From Actinobacteria bacterium UBA3028 (GTDB taxonomy: Bacteria; Actinomycetota; Actinomycetes; Nanopelagicales; Nanopelagicaceae), in contig DFDL01000062.1 of assembly GCA_002367715.1 (NCBI GenBank), positions 8,320 through 15,352 on the forward strand: a stretch of DNA of 7,033 nucleotides. Direction: 5' to 3'. Below, piece by piece: positions 1-6,059 of this stretch. The stretch's first letter is position 1; every line of letters begins with the position of its first letter. Under the pieces are notes generated by a model. That model did no database searches. It saw only the letters and a program-made list of their open reading frames with translations, and was not told the origin of the DNA. The position numbers and the translations under genes are program-made.

Positions 1-847
1 CCGTCGCATCTAGGCCATTGATTCTACCCAGCAAAGTGTCAGCAATTGCCTTGGGTTGTTCAAATATCTCTTTGAGCATAAAGTGATCAAAGCCACCGCG
101 TTCAGCTGCGCTTGCATCCCAGGTTATTTCATATTCGTTATGCTTCAGAATTTTTCCAGTCAAATTAGTTATAACAATGGAGTCAGCAGTTATATCTGCA
201 ATTTCATCTTGGCCTAGTTCAAGTGCTCGTTTTGTATATGTGATAAATGCTGAAACATCTGAAGCTAAAAAATTCTCACCATCGCCAACTCCGACGACTA
301 AGGGTGAATTTCTACGCGCCCCAACTATTCGTCCTGGCTCATCACTATGAATTGCAAGTAGCGTGAATGAGCCACGCAATTTCTTACATACATCTCGCAT
401 CGCAGCTGCAAGATCGCCATTATTATTTTTACGCGCATCACTAAGTAGGTGAGCTACTGCCTCAGAATCAGTCTCTGATTTAAAGTTATGTCCAGCACTT
501 TGAAGATCTGCTCTTAACTCTAAATAATTCTCGATTATTCCATTATGGATTACAGCTAACTTTCCATCGTTATCTAGATGCGGATGTGCATTTAGATCAG
601 TAGGACCACCATGAGTCGCCCATCTGGTGTGGCCAATTCCGCTATGTGATTTAGGGATTGACGCCCCTAGCGCTTCCTCAAGATTGGCTAATTTTCCAGC
701 ACGTTTTTCTACCCAGAGTTTCTCACCAGCATTTACTACAAGCGCAATTCCTGCTGAATCATATCCACGGTACTCAAGTTTTCTGAGTCCTTCTAGAACT
801 GGAGTAATTGCAAGTGCGCTCCCGGTGTAACCAACGATGCCACACAT
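1..847 (-). CDS. glmS: Glutamine-fructose-6-phosphate aminotransferase (isomerizing), N-terminal part; 3' end outside window
   Basis: GlmS converts fructose-6-phosphate and glutamine to glucosamine-6-phosphate plus glutamate in the cytoplasm, the first committed step to UDP-GlcNAc. From the ATG at 847-845 the frame stays open for 282 codons to the window edge. It begins MCGIVGYTGS, so Cys2, exposed after Met removal, is the N-terminal nucleophile of the class II glutaminase domain. Other visible glutaminase motifs are RWATHG (residues 75-80), HNGIIEN (101-107, oxyanion-hole Asn/Gly) and SETDSE with glutamine-binding Asp127. The fragment then reaches the FDHFMLKEIFEQP segment that leads into the sugar-isomerase (SIS) half. 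Family members are about 600-625 residues, so a little over half, including both SIS domains, lies beyond position 1. A good Shine-Dalgarno AAGGAG sits 8 nt upstream. It follows glmM by 38 nt, so the two consecutive steps of amino-sugar synthesis are adjacent. No frameshift is seen; identity is very secure. Confidence 0.97.
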   Translation of the reverse strand, partial: MCGIVGYTGSALAITPVLEGLRKLEYRGYDSAGIALVVNAGEKLWVEKRAGKLANLEEALGASIPKSHSGIGHTRWATHGGPTDLNAHPHLDNDGKLAVIHNGIIENYLELRADLQSAGHNFKSETDSEAVAHLLSDARKNNNGDLAAAMRDVCKKLRGSFTLLAIHSDEPGRIVGARRNSPLVVGVGDGENFLASDVSAFITYTKRALELGQDEIADITADSIVITNLTGKILKHNEYEITWDASAAERGGFDHFMLKEIFEQPKAIADTLLGRINGLDAT

Positions 848-855
848 TGAAAGGA

Positions 856-861
856 CTCCTT
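856..861 (-). promoter_or_regulatory. Ribosome binding site of glmS
   Basis: Read on the minus strand this is AAGGAG, placed 8 nt before the glmS ATG. It fixes the start at 847 and suggests independent translation initiation rather than pure coupling to glmM. Confidence 0.85.
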
Positions 862-885
862 AATTATTTTTAAGAATTTTTAAAC

Positions 886-2208
886 CTAGCTAAGTTCAGA
901 TTTTACTAATGCCCCAAGTTTTTCTGCGATCTCTTCTGCCTGGCTCAAGGTACTCGCCTCAACCATAACCCTGACTAGGGGCTCTGTACCTGAGGCGCGG
1001 AGCAATATGCGACCAGATGTTCCTAGTTCGTCCTCAAATTGACTTACTGCCGATGCAAGTGCTTTTGAGGTTGAGAGCTTAGATTTATCTACATCCTTAA
1101 TGTTGAGCAAAACCTGAGGAAAGCGCTCCATAATTTCTGCTAGTTGGGCTAACGATTTCTTCTGGCCTGCCATCACTGACATTAATTGCAGCGCAGTTAG
1201 TAGTCCATCACCGGTATTTGCAAAGTCGCGCAAAATAATATGGCCTGATTGTTCGCCGCCTAACTTATGTCCATTGGCTAACATTTTTTCAAGTACGTAG
1301 CGATCACCGACGGAAGTGGCTTCAAAGGAAATTCCATTCTCGGACATCGCCTTGATAAATCCAAGGTTGGACATCACAGTTCCTACGACAGTTGGAACCT
1401 TCATCTCTTTTGCCAGGATGGCCAGGATGAAATCGCCATCGATTAGCCTTCCGGAAGCGTCAATAGCTAAGCAGCGATCTGCATCACCATCATGTGCTAT
1501 TCCAAGGTCAGCGCTATGCTTCTTAACTTCAGATATTAAGTTCTCTAGATGAGTAGAGCCACAATTCTCATTTATATTTAAACCATTAGGTTGATTCGAA
1601 ATTGCAATCACTTCGGCGCCAGCTCGGGCATAAACTTCGGGAGCAACTTCAGATGCTGCGCCATTTGCGCAATCAACAACGAGCTTTAAACCCGAAAGAT
1701 TTACCTTCAGCGAAGATAGAAGGTGGAAGATGTATCGTTCAGCGGCAGATTCATCGACAATCACACGTCCAACGCCTCTACCTGTTGGGCGGTCCCATGG
1801 TTCATTCAAGCGAGCCTCGATTGCGGCTTCTAATGAATCATCTAATTTTCCGCCGCCTTTGGCAAAGAATTTGATTCCATTATCTGGCATTGGATTATGG
1901 GATGCGCTAATCATTACGCCAAGATCTGCGCCACTTGTAGCAACTAGATGCGCAATTGCAGGAGTTGGAAGTACACCTACTTTGTAGACATCGACTCCGG
2001 CGCTGGCTAGCCCGGCGACAATCGCGGCTTCAAGAAATTCTCCAGAGGCCCGGGAATCTTGTCCGACAATAGCTTTTGGTCGGTTCTTGGAGATTGCGCC
2101 AACTTCACCTAAAACGTGGGCAGCAGCAACTGCTAAATCAAGTGCAAGTTCAGCGGTGAGATCGCGATTGGCAATGCCTCTGACACCATCGGTGCCAAAG
2201 AGAGCCAT
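886..2208 (-). CDS. glmM: Phosphoglucosamine mutase
   Basis: GlmM interconverts glucosamine-6-phosphate and glucosamine-1-phosphate, the step between GlmS and GlmU on the way to UDP-GlcNAc and peptidoglycan; it is cytoplasmic. The 440-residue protein has the full four-domain alpha-D-phosphohexomutase layout and usual length (E. coli GlmM is 445). It opens MALFGTDGVRG, typical of GlmM rather than other phosphohexomutases. Domain 1 carries ISASHNP (residues 100-106), with Ser103 the expected phosphoserine. Domain 2 has the Mg2+-binding loop DGDADR (240-245). Domain 3 has the sugar-binding loop GEQSGH (318-323). Domain 4 has the phosphate-binding loop RASGTEPLVRVM (404-415). All key residues are present. 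It starts 16 nt after rpsI with no recognisable Shine-Dalgarno (the upstream bases are CCGAATTCAATT), so it probably depends on termination-reinitiation from rpsI. The stop is TAG. Ribosomal protein S9 next to glmM is a familiar actinobacterial arrangement. Confidence 0.97.
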   Translation of the reverse strand: MALFGTDGVRGIANRDLTAELALDLAVAAAHVLGEVGAISKNRPKAIVGQDSRASGEFLEAAIVAGLASAGVDVYKVGVLPTPAIAHLVATSGADLGVMISASHNPMPDNGIKFFAKGGGKLDDSLEAAIEARLNEPWDRPTGRGVGRVIVDESAAERYIFHLLSSLKVNLSGLKLVVDCANGAASEVAPEVYARAGAEVIAISNQPNGLNINENCGSTHLENLISEVKKHSADLGIAHDGDADRCLAIDASGRLIDGDFILAILAKEMKVPTVVGTVMSNLGFIKAMSENGISFEATSVGDRYVLEKMLANGHKLGGEQSGHIILRDFANTGDGLLTALQLMSVMAGQKKSLAQLAEIMERFPQVLLNIKDVDKSKLSTSKALASAVSQFEDELGTSGRILLRASGTEPLVRVMVEASTLSQAEEIAEKLGALVKSELS

Positions 2209-2224
2209 AATTGAATTCGGTTAA

Positions 2225-2713
2225 TTAACGCTTGCTGTATTGAGAACGCTTACGTGCCTTCTTTAGGCCGTACTTCTTACGTTCGATTACTCGAGCATCA
2301 CGTGCAAGGAATCCAGCCTTCTTAAGTGAAGGACGGTTTGCATCGCGATCAATCTCATTTAGCGCGCGAGCAACACCTAAACGTAGTGCGCCAGCCTGTC
2401 CTGATGTTCCGCCACCATTGATACGGGCTACAACATCGAACTCATTTTCGGCACCGACAGTACGAAATGGTTCAGAGACAAGTTGTTGGTGAACTTTATT
2501 TGGGAAATAAACTGCTAATTCTTTACCATTAACAACCCACTTACCTGAACCAGGTACTAGGCGAACGCGGGCCACTGCCTCTTTACGACGACCAGTTCCG
2601 CCACCAGGAGCTAATACGCCTTTGCGACCAACTGGTGTTCCAGGAGTTTGTGATGAATACGATGTTGGAACTTCTTCCAGATCGGTATCGATAGCGGTAT
2701 CAAAATCAGACAT
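2225..2713 (-). CDS. rpsI: 30S ribosomal protein S9 (uS9)
   Basis: S9 is a component of the 30S head; its C-terminal tail reaches toward the P-site tRNA. The 162-residue protein has a conserved core from about TGRRKEAVARV (residues 40-50) and the S9 signature GGGTSGQAGALRLGVARAL (100-118). Its basic C-terminus ends in RSQYSKR, matching the universal tail whose last Arg contacts tRNA. It is longer than the E. coli protein (130 residues) because of an N-terminal extension of about 39 residues. The extension is acidic at first (MSDFDTAIDTDLEEV), then rich in Ser, Thr, Pro and Gly. Extended S9 proteins are known in Actinobacteria. The ATG start is well supported: AGGAG lies 8 nt upstream (2722-2726), immediately after rplM. 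The gene is co-transcribed with rplM (18-nt gap), the near-universal L13-S9 pair. Confidence 0.97.
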   Translation of the reverse strand: MSDFDTAIDTDLEEVPTSYSSQTPGTPVGRKGVLAPGGGTGRRKEAVARVRLVPGSGKWVVNGKELAVYFPNKVHQQLVSEPFRTVGAENEFDVVARINGGGTSGQAGALRLGVARALNEIDRDANRPSLKKAGFLARDARVIERKKYGLKKARKRSQYSKR

Positions 2714-2721
2714 TTATATGG

Positions 2722-2726
2722 CTCCT
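2722..2726 (-). promoter_or_regulatory. Ribosome binding site of rpsI
   Basis: AGGAG on the minus strand, 8 nt before the rpsI ATG, in the 18-nt gap after rplM. It supports the long form of S9 with its N-terminal extension, because no comparable site was noticed at an internal start. Confidence 0.85.
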
Positions 2727-2731
2727 GTTAT

Positions 2732-3184
2732 TTACTTAGTCATTTGGGAAACTTGGGTGAATACGAATGGTGTTGGATTCTGTGCTGCATGTGGATGTGA
2801 TGGACCGGCATAAACTTTTAGCTTTGAACCAACTGTGCGTCCCAACTTATTCTTAGGAATCATTCCAAGAATCGCCTTCTCGACGATACGAGTAGGATCT
2901 GAATTAATTAAATCTGAGTAAACAATTGAAGTCATACCACCTGGGAAACCAGAGTGATGGTGAGCAAACTTCTGTCCAGCTTTCTGTCCTGTTAGGACAA
3001 CCTTCTCTGCGTTGATAACAACTACGAAGTCGCCCATATCGATGTGTGGCGCGAATGTTGTCTTATGCTTTCCGCGAAGTAGAACAGCTGCATGGCTTGC
3101 AAGACGACCAAGTACAACTCCTTCTGCATCGATGACATGCCATTTACGAGCAACGTCACCGGCCTTTGGTGTGAAAGTGCGCAC
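2732..3184 (-). CDS. rplM: 50S ribosomal protein L13 (uL13)
   Basis: L13 is an early-assembly protein of the 50S subunit that binds 23S rRNA. The 150-residue product has the expected length and begins MRTFTPKAGDVARKWHVIDA, as actinobacterial L13 does. The block VLGRLAS (24-30), followed by LLRGKHKTTFAPHIDMGDFV, is the conserved L13 core. The family signature region lies at ILGMIPKNKLGR and KLKVYAGPSHPH (105-132). The start codon is GTG (3184-3182). It is chosen because it gives the conserved N-terminus and is preceded by purine-rich AGGAAGAGAG (3201-3192), with GAGAG ending 7 nt before the start. It is the first gene after a 101-nt non-coding spacer holding a candidate promoter and leader, so it probably heads the rplM-rpsI-glmM(-glmS) unit. 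In E. coli L13 represses its own mRNA through the leader; whether that occurs here is inference. Confidence 0.97.
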   Translation of the reverse strand: MRTFTPKAGDVARKWHVIDAEGVVLGRLASHAAVLLRGKHKTTFAPHIDMGDFVVVINAEKVVLTGQKAGQKFAHHHSGFPGGMTSIVYSDLINSDPTRIVEKAILGMIPKNKLGRTVGSKLKVYAGPSHPHAAQNPTPFVFTQVSQMTK

Positions 3185-3191
3185 GAGGTAT

Positions 3192-3201
3192 CTCTCTTCC
3201 T
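3192..3201 (-). promoter_or_regulatory. Ribosome binding site of rplM (GTG start)
   Basis: The minus strand reads AGGAAGAGAG here, with GAGAG 7 nt from the GTG codon. The purine run supports the GTG start. The bases TTTAG at 3204-3200 overlap its upstream end and can pair with CTAAA at 3220-3216. A further 3-bp GAG/CTC pairing (3194-3192 with 3187-3185) is possible between the site and the start codon. Confidence 0.7.
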
Positions 3202-3246
3202 AAATTGTGATTCGGTTTAGCTCGCTGGCCATCCGGCCATTTGAGC
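3200..3246 (-). promoter_or_regulatory. Candidate structured 5' leader of rplM-rpsI mRNA
   Basis: Two potential RNA stem-loops lie between the predicted transcription start and rplM. The first (3246-3220) has an outer stem GCUC/GAGC, a small internal loop (AAA opposite GC), an inner stem UGGCC/GGCCA and a GGAU tetraloop. The second pairs CUAAA (3220-3216) with UUUAG (3204-3200) around an 11-nt loop, and the latter touches the Shine-Dalgarno purines. The pairings are directly visible. A regulatory role, for example L13 autoregulation as in the E. coli rplM leader, is inference, and I do not recognise it as a named RNA family. The first stem is convincing; the second is short and AU-rich. Confidence 0.45.
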
Positions 3247-3254
3247 AGAGGGCT

Positions 3255-3283
3255 AGATTACCCGCGAACGGGAAATGGGTCAA
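3255..3283 (-). promoter_or_regulatory. Candidate housekeeping promoter for rplM operon
   Basis: On the minus strand there is TTGACC (3283-3278), then a 17-nt spacer, then TAATCT (3260-3255). The -35 matches five of six bases of TTGACA. The -10 fits the TAnnnT pattern accepted by actinobacterial primary sigma factors, though it is otherwise weak. The -35 starts 2 nt after the ABC-F stop codon, and transcription would begin near 3246-3248, giving a leader of about 60 nt. Its position in the only long spacer of the window supports it. The spacer between the boxes contains an inverted repeat. Confidence 0.55.
3257..3276 (-). repeat. Inverted repeat inside the rplM promoter spacer
   Basis: The minus strand reads ATT-T-CCCG-TTCG-CGGG-T-AAT: arms of 4 and 3 bp with one mismatch and a 4-nt centre. 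There is no T-run after it, so it is not a standard intrinsic terminator for the ABC-F gene. It occupies most of the region between the candidate -35 and -10 boxes and overlaps the first bases of the -10. It could be an operator or a chance palindrome. Confidence 0.5.
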
Positions 3284-3285
3284 AA

Positions 3286-4887
3286 TCAGTATTCCCAGAC
3301 GGGCGCCGATGCCTCATAGACCCCACCCGTGGCAGGAAATACTAGGTATCGATCAAATCCTCGGGTAAACCATCTGTCGTGGGTGACAGCAAGGACAGTT
3401 CCGGAATATCCAGCCAAACCTTCTTCCAGCGCCTCGGCCGATGCTAAATCTAAATTATCTGTCGGTTCATCCAATAACAACATCGTTGATCCTTGAAGTT
3501 CTAGTAACAAAATTTGAAAACGTGCCTGTTGGCCACCGGATAAAGATTCAAATCGCTGATCAGATTGCTGACCTAACTCATATCGATTTAGAACGCTCTT
3601 TGCGGGACCAAGTTGAAGAGATGCCTCCTCCCAGAGAATTTCGACAAGAGTTTTGCCAATAAATTCTGGATGAGAGTGCGTCTGAGCAAAGAAGCCAGGA
3701 GTAACGCGCGCGCCCAATTTAAAAGCACCAGAATATTTAACACTCGTATCTCCAGAGAGAGCGCGAAGAAAATGTGACTTACCGGTTCCGTTCTGACCCA
3801 GAATTGCTATGCGATCACCGTAAAAGAGTTCTAAGTCGAAGGGATCAGTTACTCCGGTTAACTGTAATTTTTCACAAGTTAATACCCGAAGCCCGGTACG
3901 CGCTCCGCGCAGCGTCACCTTTACCTCTTGCTCAAGTGGTGGCGCCTCTGGCGCACCTACCTCTTCAAACTTGCGCAGCCTGGTCTGCATCGCACGGTAC
4001 TTCGATGCCATATCCGGGCTACTCGCTGCCTGTACTTGAAGAGTTTTTACAAGATTAACTAAGCGATCATGCTCTTGATCCCATCTAAGTAGTAACTCTG
4101 CAAAGCGCTCTTGTCGGGCCTTACGGGCATCATGCCAAGTAGCAAAATTTCCGCCATGTACCCAGACCGTGTTACCACTTGCCCCGAGTTCAACTGTGAC
4201 AATTTTCTGCGCTACTTTATTTAGAAGCTCACGGTCGTGACTTACGAAAAAGACTGTCTTGCTCGTATTTAATAATTCTTTTTCTAGCCACCGCTTGGCT
4301 GGAACATCTAAATAGTTATCAGGCTCATCTAAAACTAAGACTTCATCAGGACCGCGGAGCAAGGCCTGTAAGACTAACTTTTTCTGCTCACCACCTGAGA
4401 GCGTATTTACCAATCGGCGTGAGACCTCGTCATAACTTTTATCAAGTGCACTTGTGCAACACATATCCCACATGACTTCTGCGTCATACCCCCCGGCATC
4501 GCCCCAATCTGAAATGGCTTGGGCAAAGGCAAGTTGATCTTTCTCAGTATTTCGCTCATTCATTAAAGTTTCGGCTCTTTGAACTCGCTCGGCCGCGCCT
4601 TGAATCTTTAGTGGTGAGATTGAGACAAGTAAGTCTCGGACAGTTGATTCATCTCGAACTTGTCCGATGAACTGGCGCATGATTCCGAGCCCACCAGAGA
4701 TTGAGACTTTGCCGGCATGTGGTGTGAGATCGCCACAAATCATCTTAATTAAAGTTGTCTTTCCAGATCCATTTGGACCAACAATTGCAACTTTGGCACC
4801 ATCTCCAACTCGAAAGTTAATATCATTTAGCAAGAGCCGGCCATCTGGTAGCCAATATTCGATTCCACTTAAATCGATATGGCCCAT
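3286..4887 (-). CDS. ABC-F family ATPase (duplicated ATP-binding cassette protein, probably ribosome-associated)
   Basis: This soluble protein has two ABC domains and no membrane segments, the architecture of ABC-F proteins, which bind the ribosomal E site and modulate translation or protect against antibiotics. Counted from the ATG (533 residues), ABC1 has Walker A GPNGSGKTT (37-45), signature LSGGE (163-167), Walker B VLVLDEPDNYLD (183-194, catalytic Glu188) and switch SHD (216-218). ABC2 has Walker A GQNGTGKS (364-371), LSGGQ (449-453), MLLLDEPTDNLD (469-480, Glu474) and THD (502-504). Both sites look catalytically intact. A charged linker of roughly 80 residues (about 255-335) joins them. 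The ATG at 4887-4885 shares one base with the truA stop (TGATG), so translation is probably coupled. A TTG one codon upstream (4890) is possible, but MGHIDLSG fits the family better as I remember it. The subfamily and substrate (housekeeping factor or resistance protein) cannot be settled from sequence alone. Confidence 0.93.
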   Translation of the reverse strand: MGHIDLSGIEYWLPDGRLLLNDINFRVGDGAKVAIVGPNGSGKTTLIKMICGDLTPHAGKVSISGGLGIMRQFIGQVRDESTVRDLLVSISPLKIQGAAERVQRAETLMNERNTEKDQLAFAQAISDWGDAGGYDAEVMWDMCCTSALDKSYDEVSRRLVNTLSGGEQKKLVLQALLRGPDEVLVLDEPDNYLDVPAKRWLEKELLNTSKTVFFVSHDRELLNKVAQKIVTVELGASGNTVWVHGGNFATWHDARKARQERFAELLLRWDQEHDRLVNLVKTLQVQAASSPDMASKYRAMQTRLRKFEEVGAPEAPPLEQEVKVTLRGARTGLRVLTCEKLQLTGVTDPFDLELFYGDRIAILGQNGTGKSHFLRALSGDTSVKYSGAFKLGARVTPGFFAQTHSHPEFIGKTLVEILWEEASLQLGPAKSVLNRYELGQQSDQRFESLSGGQQARFQILLLELQGSTMLLLDEPTDNLDLASAEALEEGLAGYSGTVLAVTHDRWFTRGFDRYLVFPATGGVYEASAPVWEY

Positions 4888-5669
4888 CAATAAGTAACTT
4901 TCACTAAGGTCAAGCCATTTCCTGGAAAGACATAAGAGTCAGATACTCGCTCTTTATTCTTTAATATTGCAACTGCCCACTCTTTCTCAAAACGTCCTTC
5001 ACCGACCGCAACTGCGGCTCCGACAAGGTTTCGTACCATTGAATAACAGAATGCATTTGCTGCAACATCTGCCGTCAAGATTCCAGAATCTAGCCTTGAC
5101 CAATGAAACTTCTTCAAGGTGCGGACTGTTTTCTGGTCTTCACGGAACTTACAGAAAGCTACAAAGTCATGCTCGCCAAGGAGAAGTGCACTAACTTCAT
5201 TTAGCCGATCTACATCTAAGGGCCTAAACCAGGTTGCGGTGTTATATCTTTCAAGTGGCATGAGGACCTTATTGTTATCAGCTAGGCGATACTGATATTC
5301 ACGTTCGATGGCCGAGAATCTGGCATGAAAGGTATCTGCTGCAACTGCCACTTGCAGGATTCTAATATCGGGATCAAGGATTCGATTTAACCGAAAAACC
5401 CAATTAGCTACCTCCTCTAAACCTTCTGCGCTATCAGGAACATCGACGTGCATTACTTGAGCACTTGCGTGGACGCCGGCATCAGTTCTTCCAGCAACAA
5501 TAGGTTCCACTAGATATCCTGCTAATTTAGAGATCGCGCCAGTTAATTCGCCTTCAACTGTTCTGCGATCTGGCTGTGGCGCCCAACCGGCGTAATTTGT
5601 TCCGTCATAGGCTAAATCAATTCTTAAACGAGAGAACCCACTGGCAAGAAAGACAGTGGGCTCTGACAT
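4887..5669 (-). CDS. truA: tRNA pseudouridine(38-40) synthase TruA
   Basis: TruA isomerises uridines at positions 38-40 of the tRNA anticodon arm to pseudouridine. The 260-residue protein has the usual length. After a short lead, RIDLAYDGTNYAGWAPQP (residues 16-33) matches the conserved TruA N-terminus. GRTDAGVHA (60-68) contains the catalytic Asp63. FHARFSA (114-120) and REYQYRL (123-129) follow, including a conserved active-site Tyr. ANAFCYSMVRNLVG (204-217) is the second conserved core motif, and the end FPGNGLTLVKVTY is also typical. No key residue is missing. It starts 12 nt after rplQ with no clear Shine-Dalgarno, only AAAAGTAG nearby. No other start codon lies between this ATG and the conserved core. 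It ends at TGA overlapping the ATG of the ABC-F gene by one base. The rplQ-truA pair is a common bacterial linkage. Confidence 0.97.
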   Translation of the reverse strand: MSEPTVFLASGFSRLRIDLAYDGTNYAGWAPQPDRRTVEGELTGAISKLAGYLVEPIVAGRTDAGVHASAQVMHVDVPDSAEGLEEVANWVFRLNRILDPDIRILQVAVAADTFHARFSAIEREYQYRLADNNKVLMPLERYNTATWFRPLDVDRLNEVSALLLGEHDFVAFCKFREDQKTVRTLKKFHWSRLDSGILTADVAANAFCYSMVRNLVGAAVAVGEGRFEKEWAVAILKNKERVSDSYVFPGNGLTLVKVTY

Positions 5670-5681
5670 AACTACTTTTAA

Positions 5682-6035
5682 TTACTTAACGAGTTCAATT
5701 ACCGCCATTGGCGCATTGTCACCGTTACGTGGACCTATCTTTGTAATACGTGTGTATCCACCTTCACGAGTTGCAAATGTTGGTGCAATATCGGTGAAAA
5801 GTGTGTGAACTACTGACTTGTTCTGGATTGTCTCCATAACTCGACGGCGGGCTGGTAGATCTCCGACCTTTGCAGCAGTAATTAACTTCTCAGCCAACGG
5901 ACGCAGACGCTTAGCCTTTGTCTCGGTGGTTGTTATCTTGCCGTGTTCGAAAAGTTGTTCAGCCAGAGTGCCTAGCAACAATCTTTCGTGAGAAGGGCCG
6001 CTACCTAGGCGCGGGCCTTTACTTGGACGTGGCAT
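5682..6035 (-). CDS. rplQ: 50S ribosomal protein L17 (bL17)
   Basis: L17 is a 50S protein near the exit-tunnel side of the ribosome. The 117-residue protein starts MPRPSKGPRLGSGPSHERLL, the typical actinobacterial opening. The L17 signature is at ITTTETKAKRLRPLAEKLI (residues 34-52). The conserved end YTRITKIGPRNGDNAPMAVIEL (94-115) is followed by only two more residues. Many high-GC actinobacteria carry a long basic or Ala/Lys-rich C-terminal tail (the M. tuberculosis protein is about 180 residues), so this is a minimal form; the ribosomal core is complete. The ATG is preceded by AGGAGA at 6046-6041 with a 5-nt A-run between, a strong site. It follows rpoA by 24 nt, the standard rpoA-rplQ operon end, and leads into truA. 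Confidence 0.97.
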   Translation of the reverse strand: MPRPSKGPRLGSGPSHERLLLGTLAEQLFEHGKITTTETKAKRLRPLAEKLITAAKVGDLPARRRVMETIQNKSVVHTLFTDIAPTFATREGGYTRITKIGPRNGDNAPMAVIELVK

Positions 6036-6040
6036 TTTTT

Positions 6041-6046
6041 TCTCCT
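6041..6046 (-). promoter_or_regulatory. Ribosome binding site of rplQ
   Basis: The minus strand reads AGGAGA, separated from the rplQ ATG by AAAAA, within the 24-nt gap after rpoA. It confirms the rplQ start. Confidence 0.85.
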
Positions 6047-6059
6047 GACTTACTTATCG

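Noticed and set aside
627..830. Plus-strand open frame of 67 codons opposite the glmS 5' region
   Set aside because: It is antisense to the conserved glutaminase domain, with no Shine-Dalgarno or family resemblance seen. The same reasoning applies to the other plus-strand frames opposite glmM, rpsI, rplM, the ABC-F gene and truA.
848..885. A glmS ribozyme/riboswitch upstream of glmS
   Set aside because: The gap to glmM is only 38 nt and AT-rich. The glmS ribozyme core needs well over 100 nt and is known mainly from Firmicutes.
3257..3276. Intrinsic terminator after the ABC-F gene
   Set aside because: The stem is short with a mismatch and is not followed by a T-run on the minus strand. Its placement in a promoter spacer is the better description.
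4888..4890. TTG start for the ABC-F gene, one codon upstream
   Set aside because: It would overlap truA by 4 nt and is possible. The adjacent ATG gives the MGHIDLSG start expected for the family and a TGATG overlap, so it was preferred.
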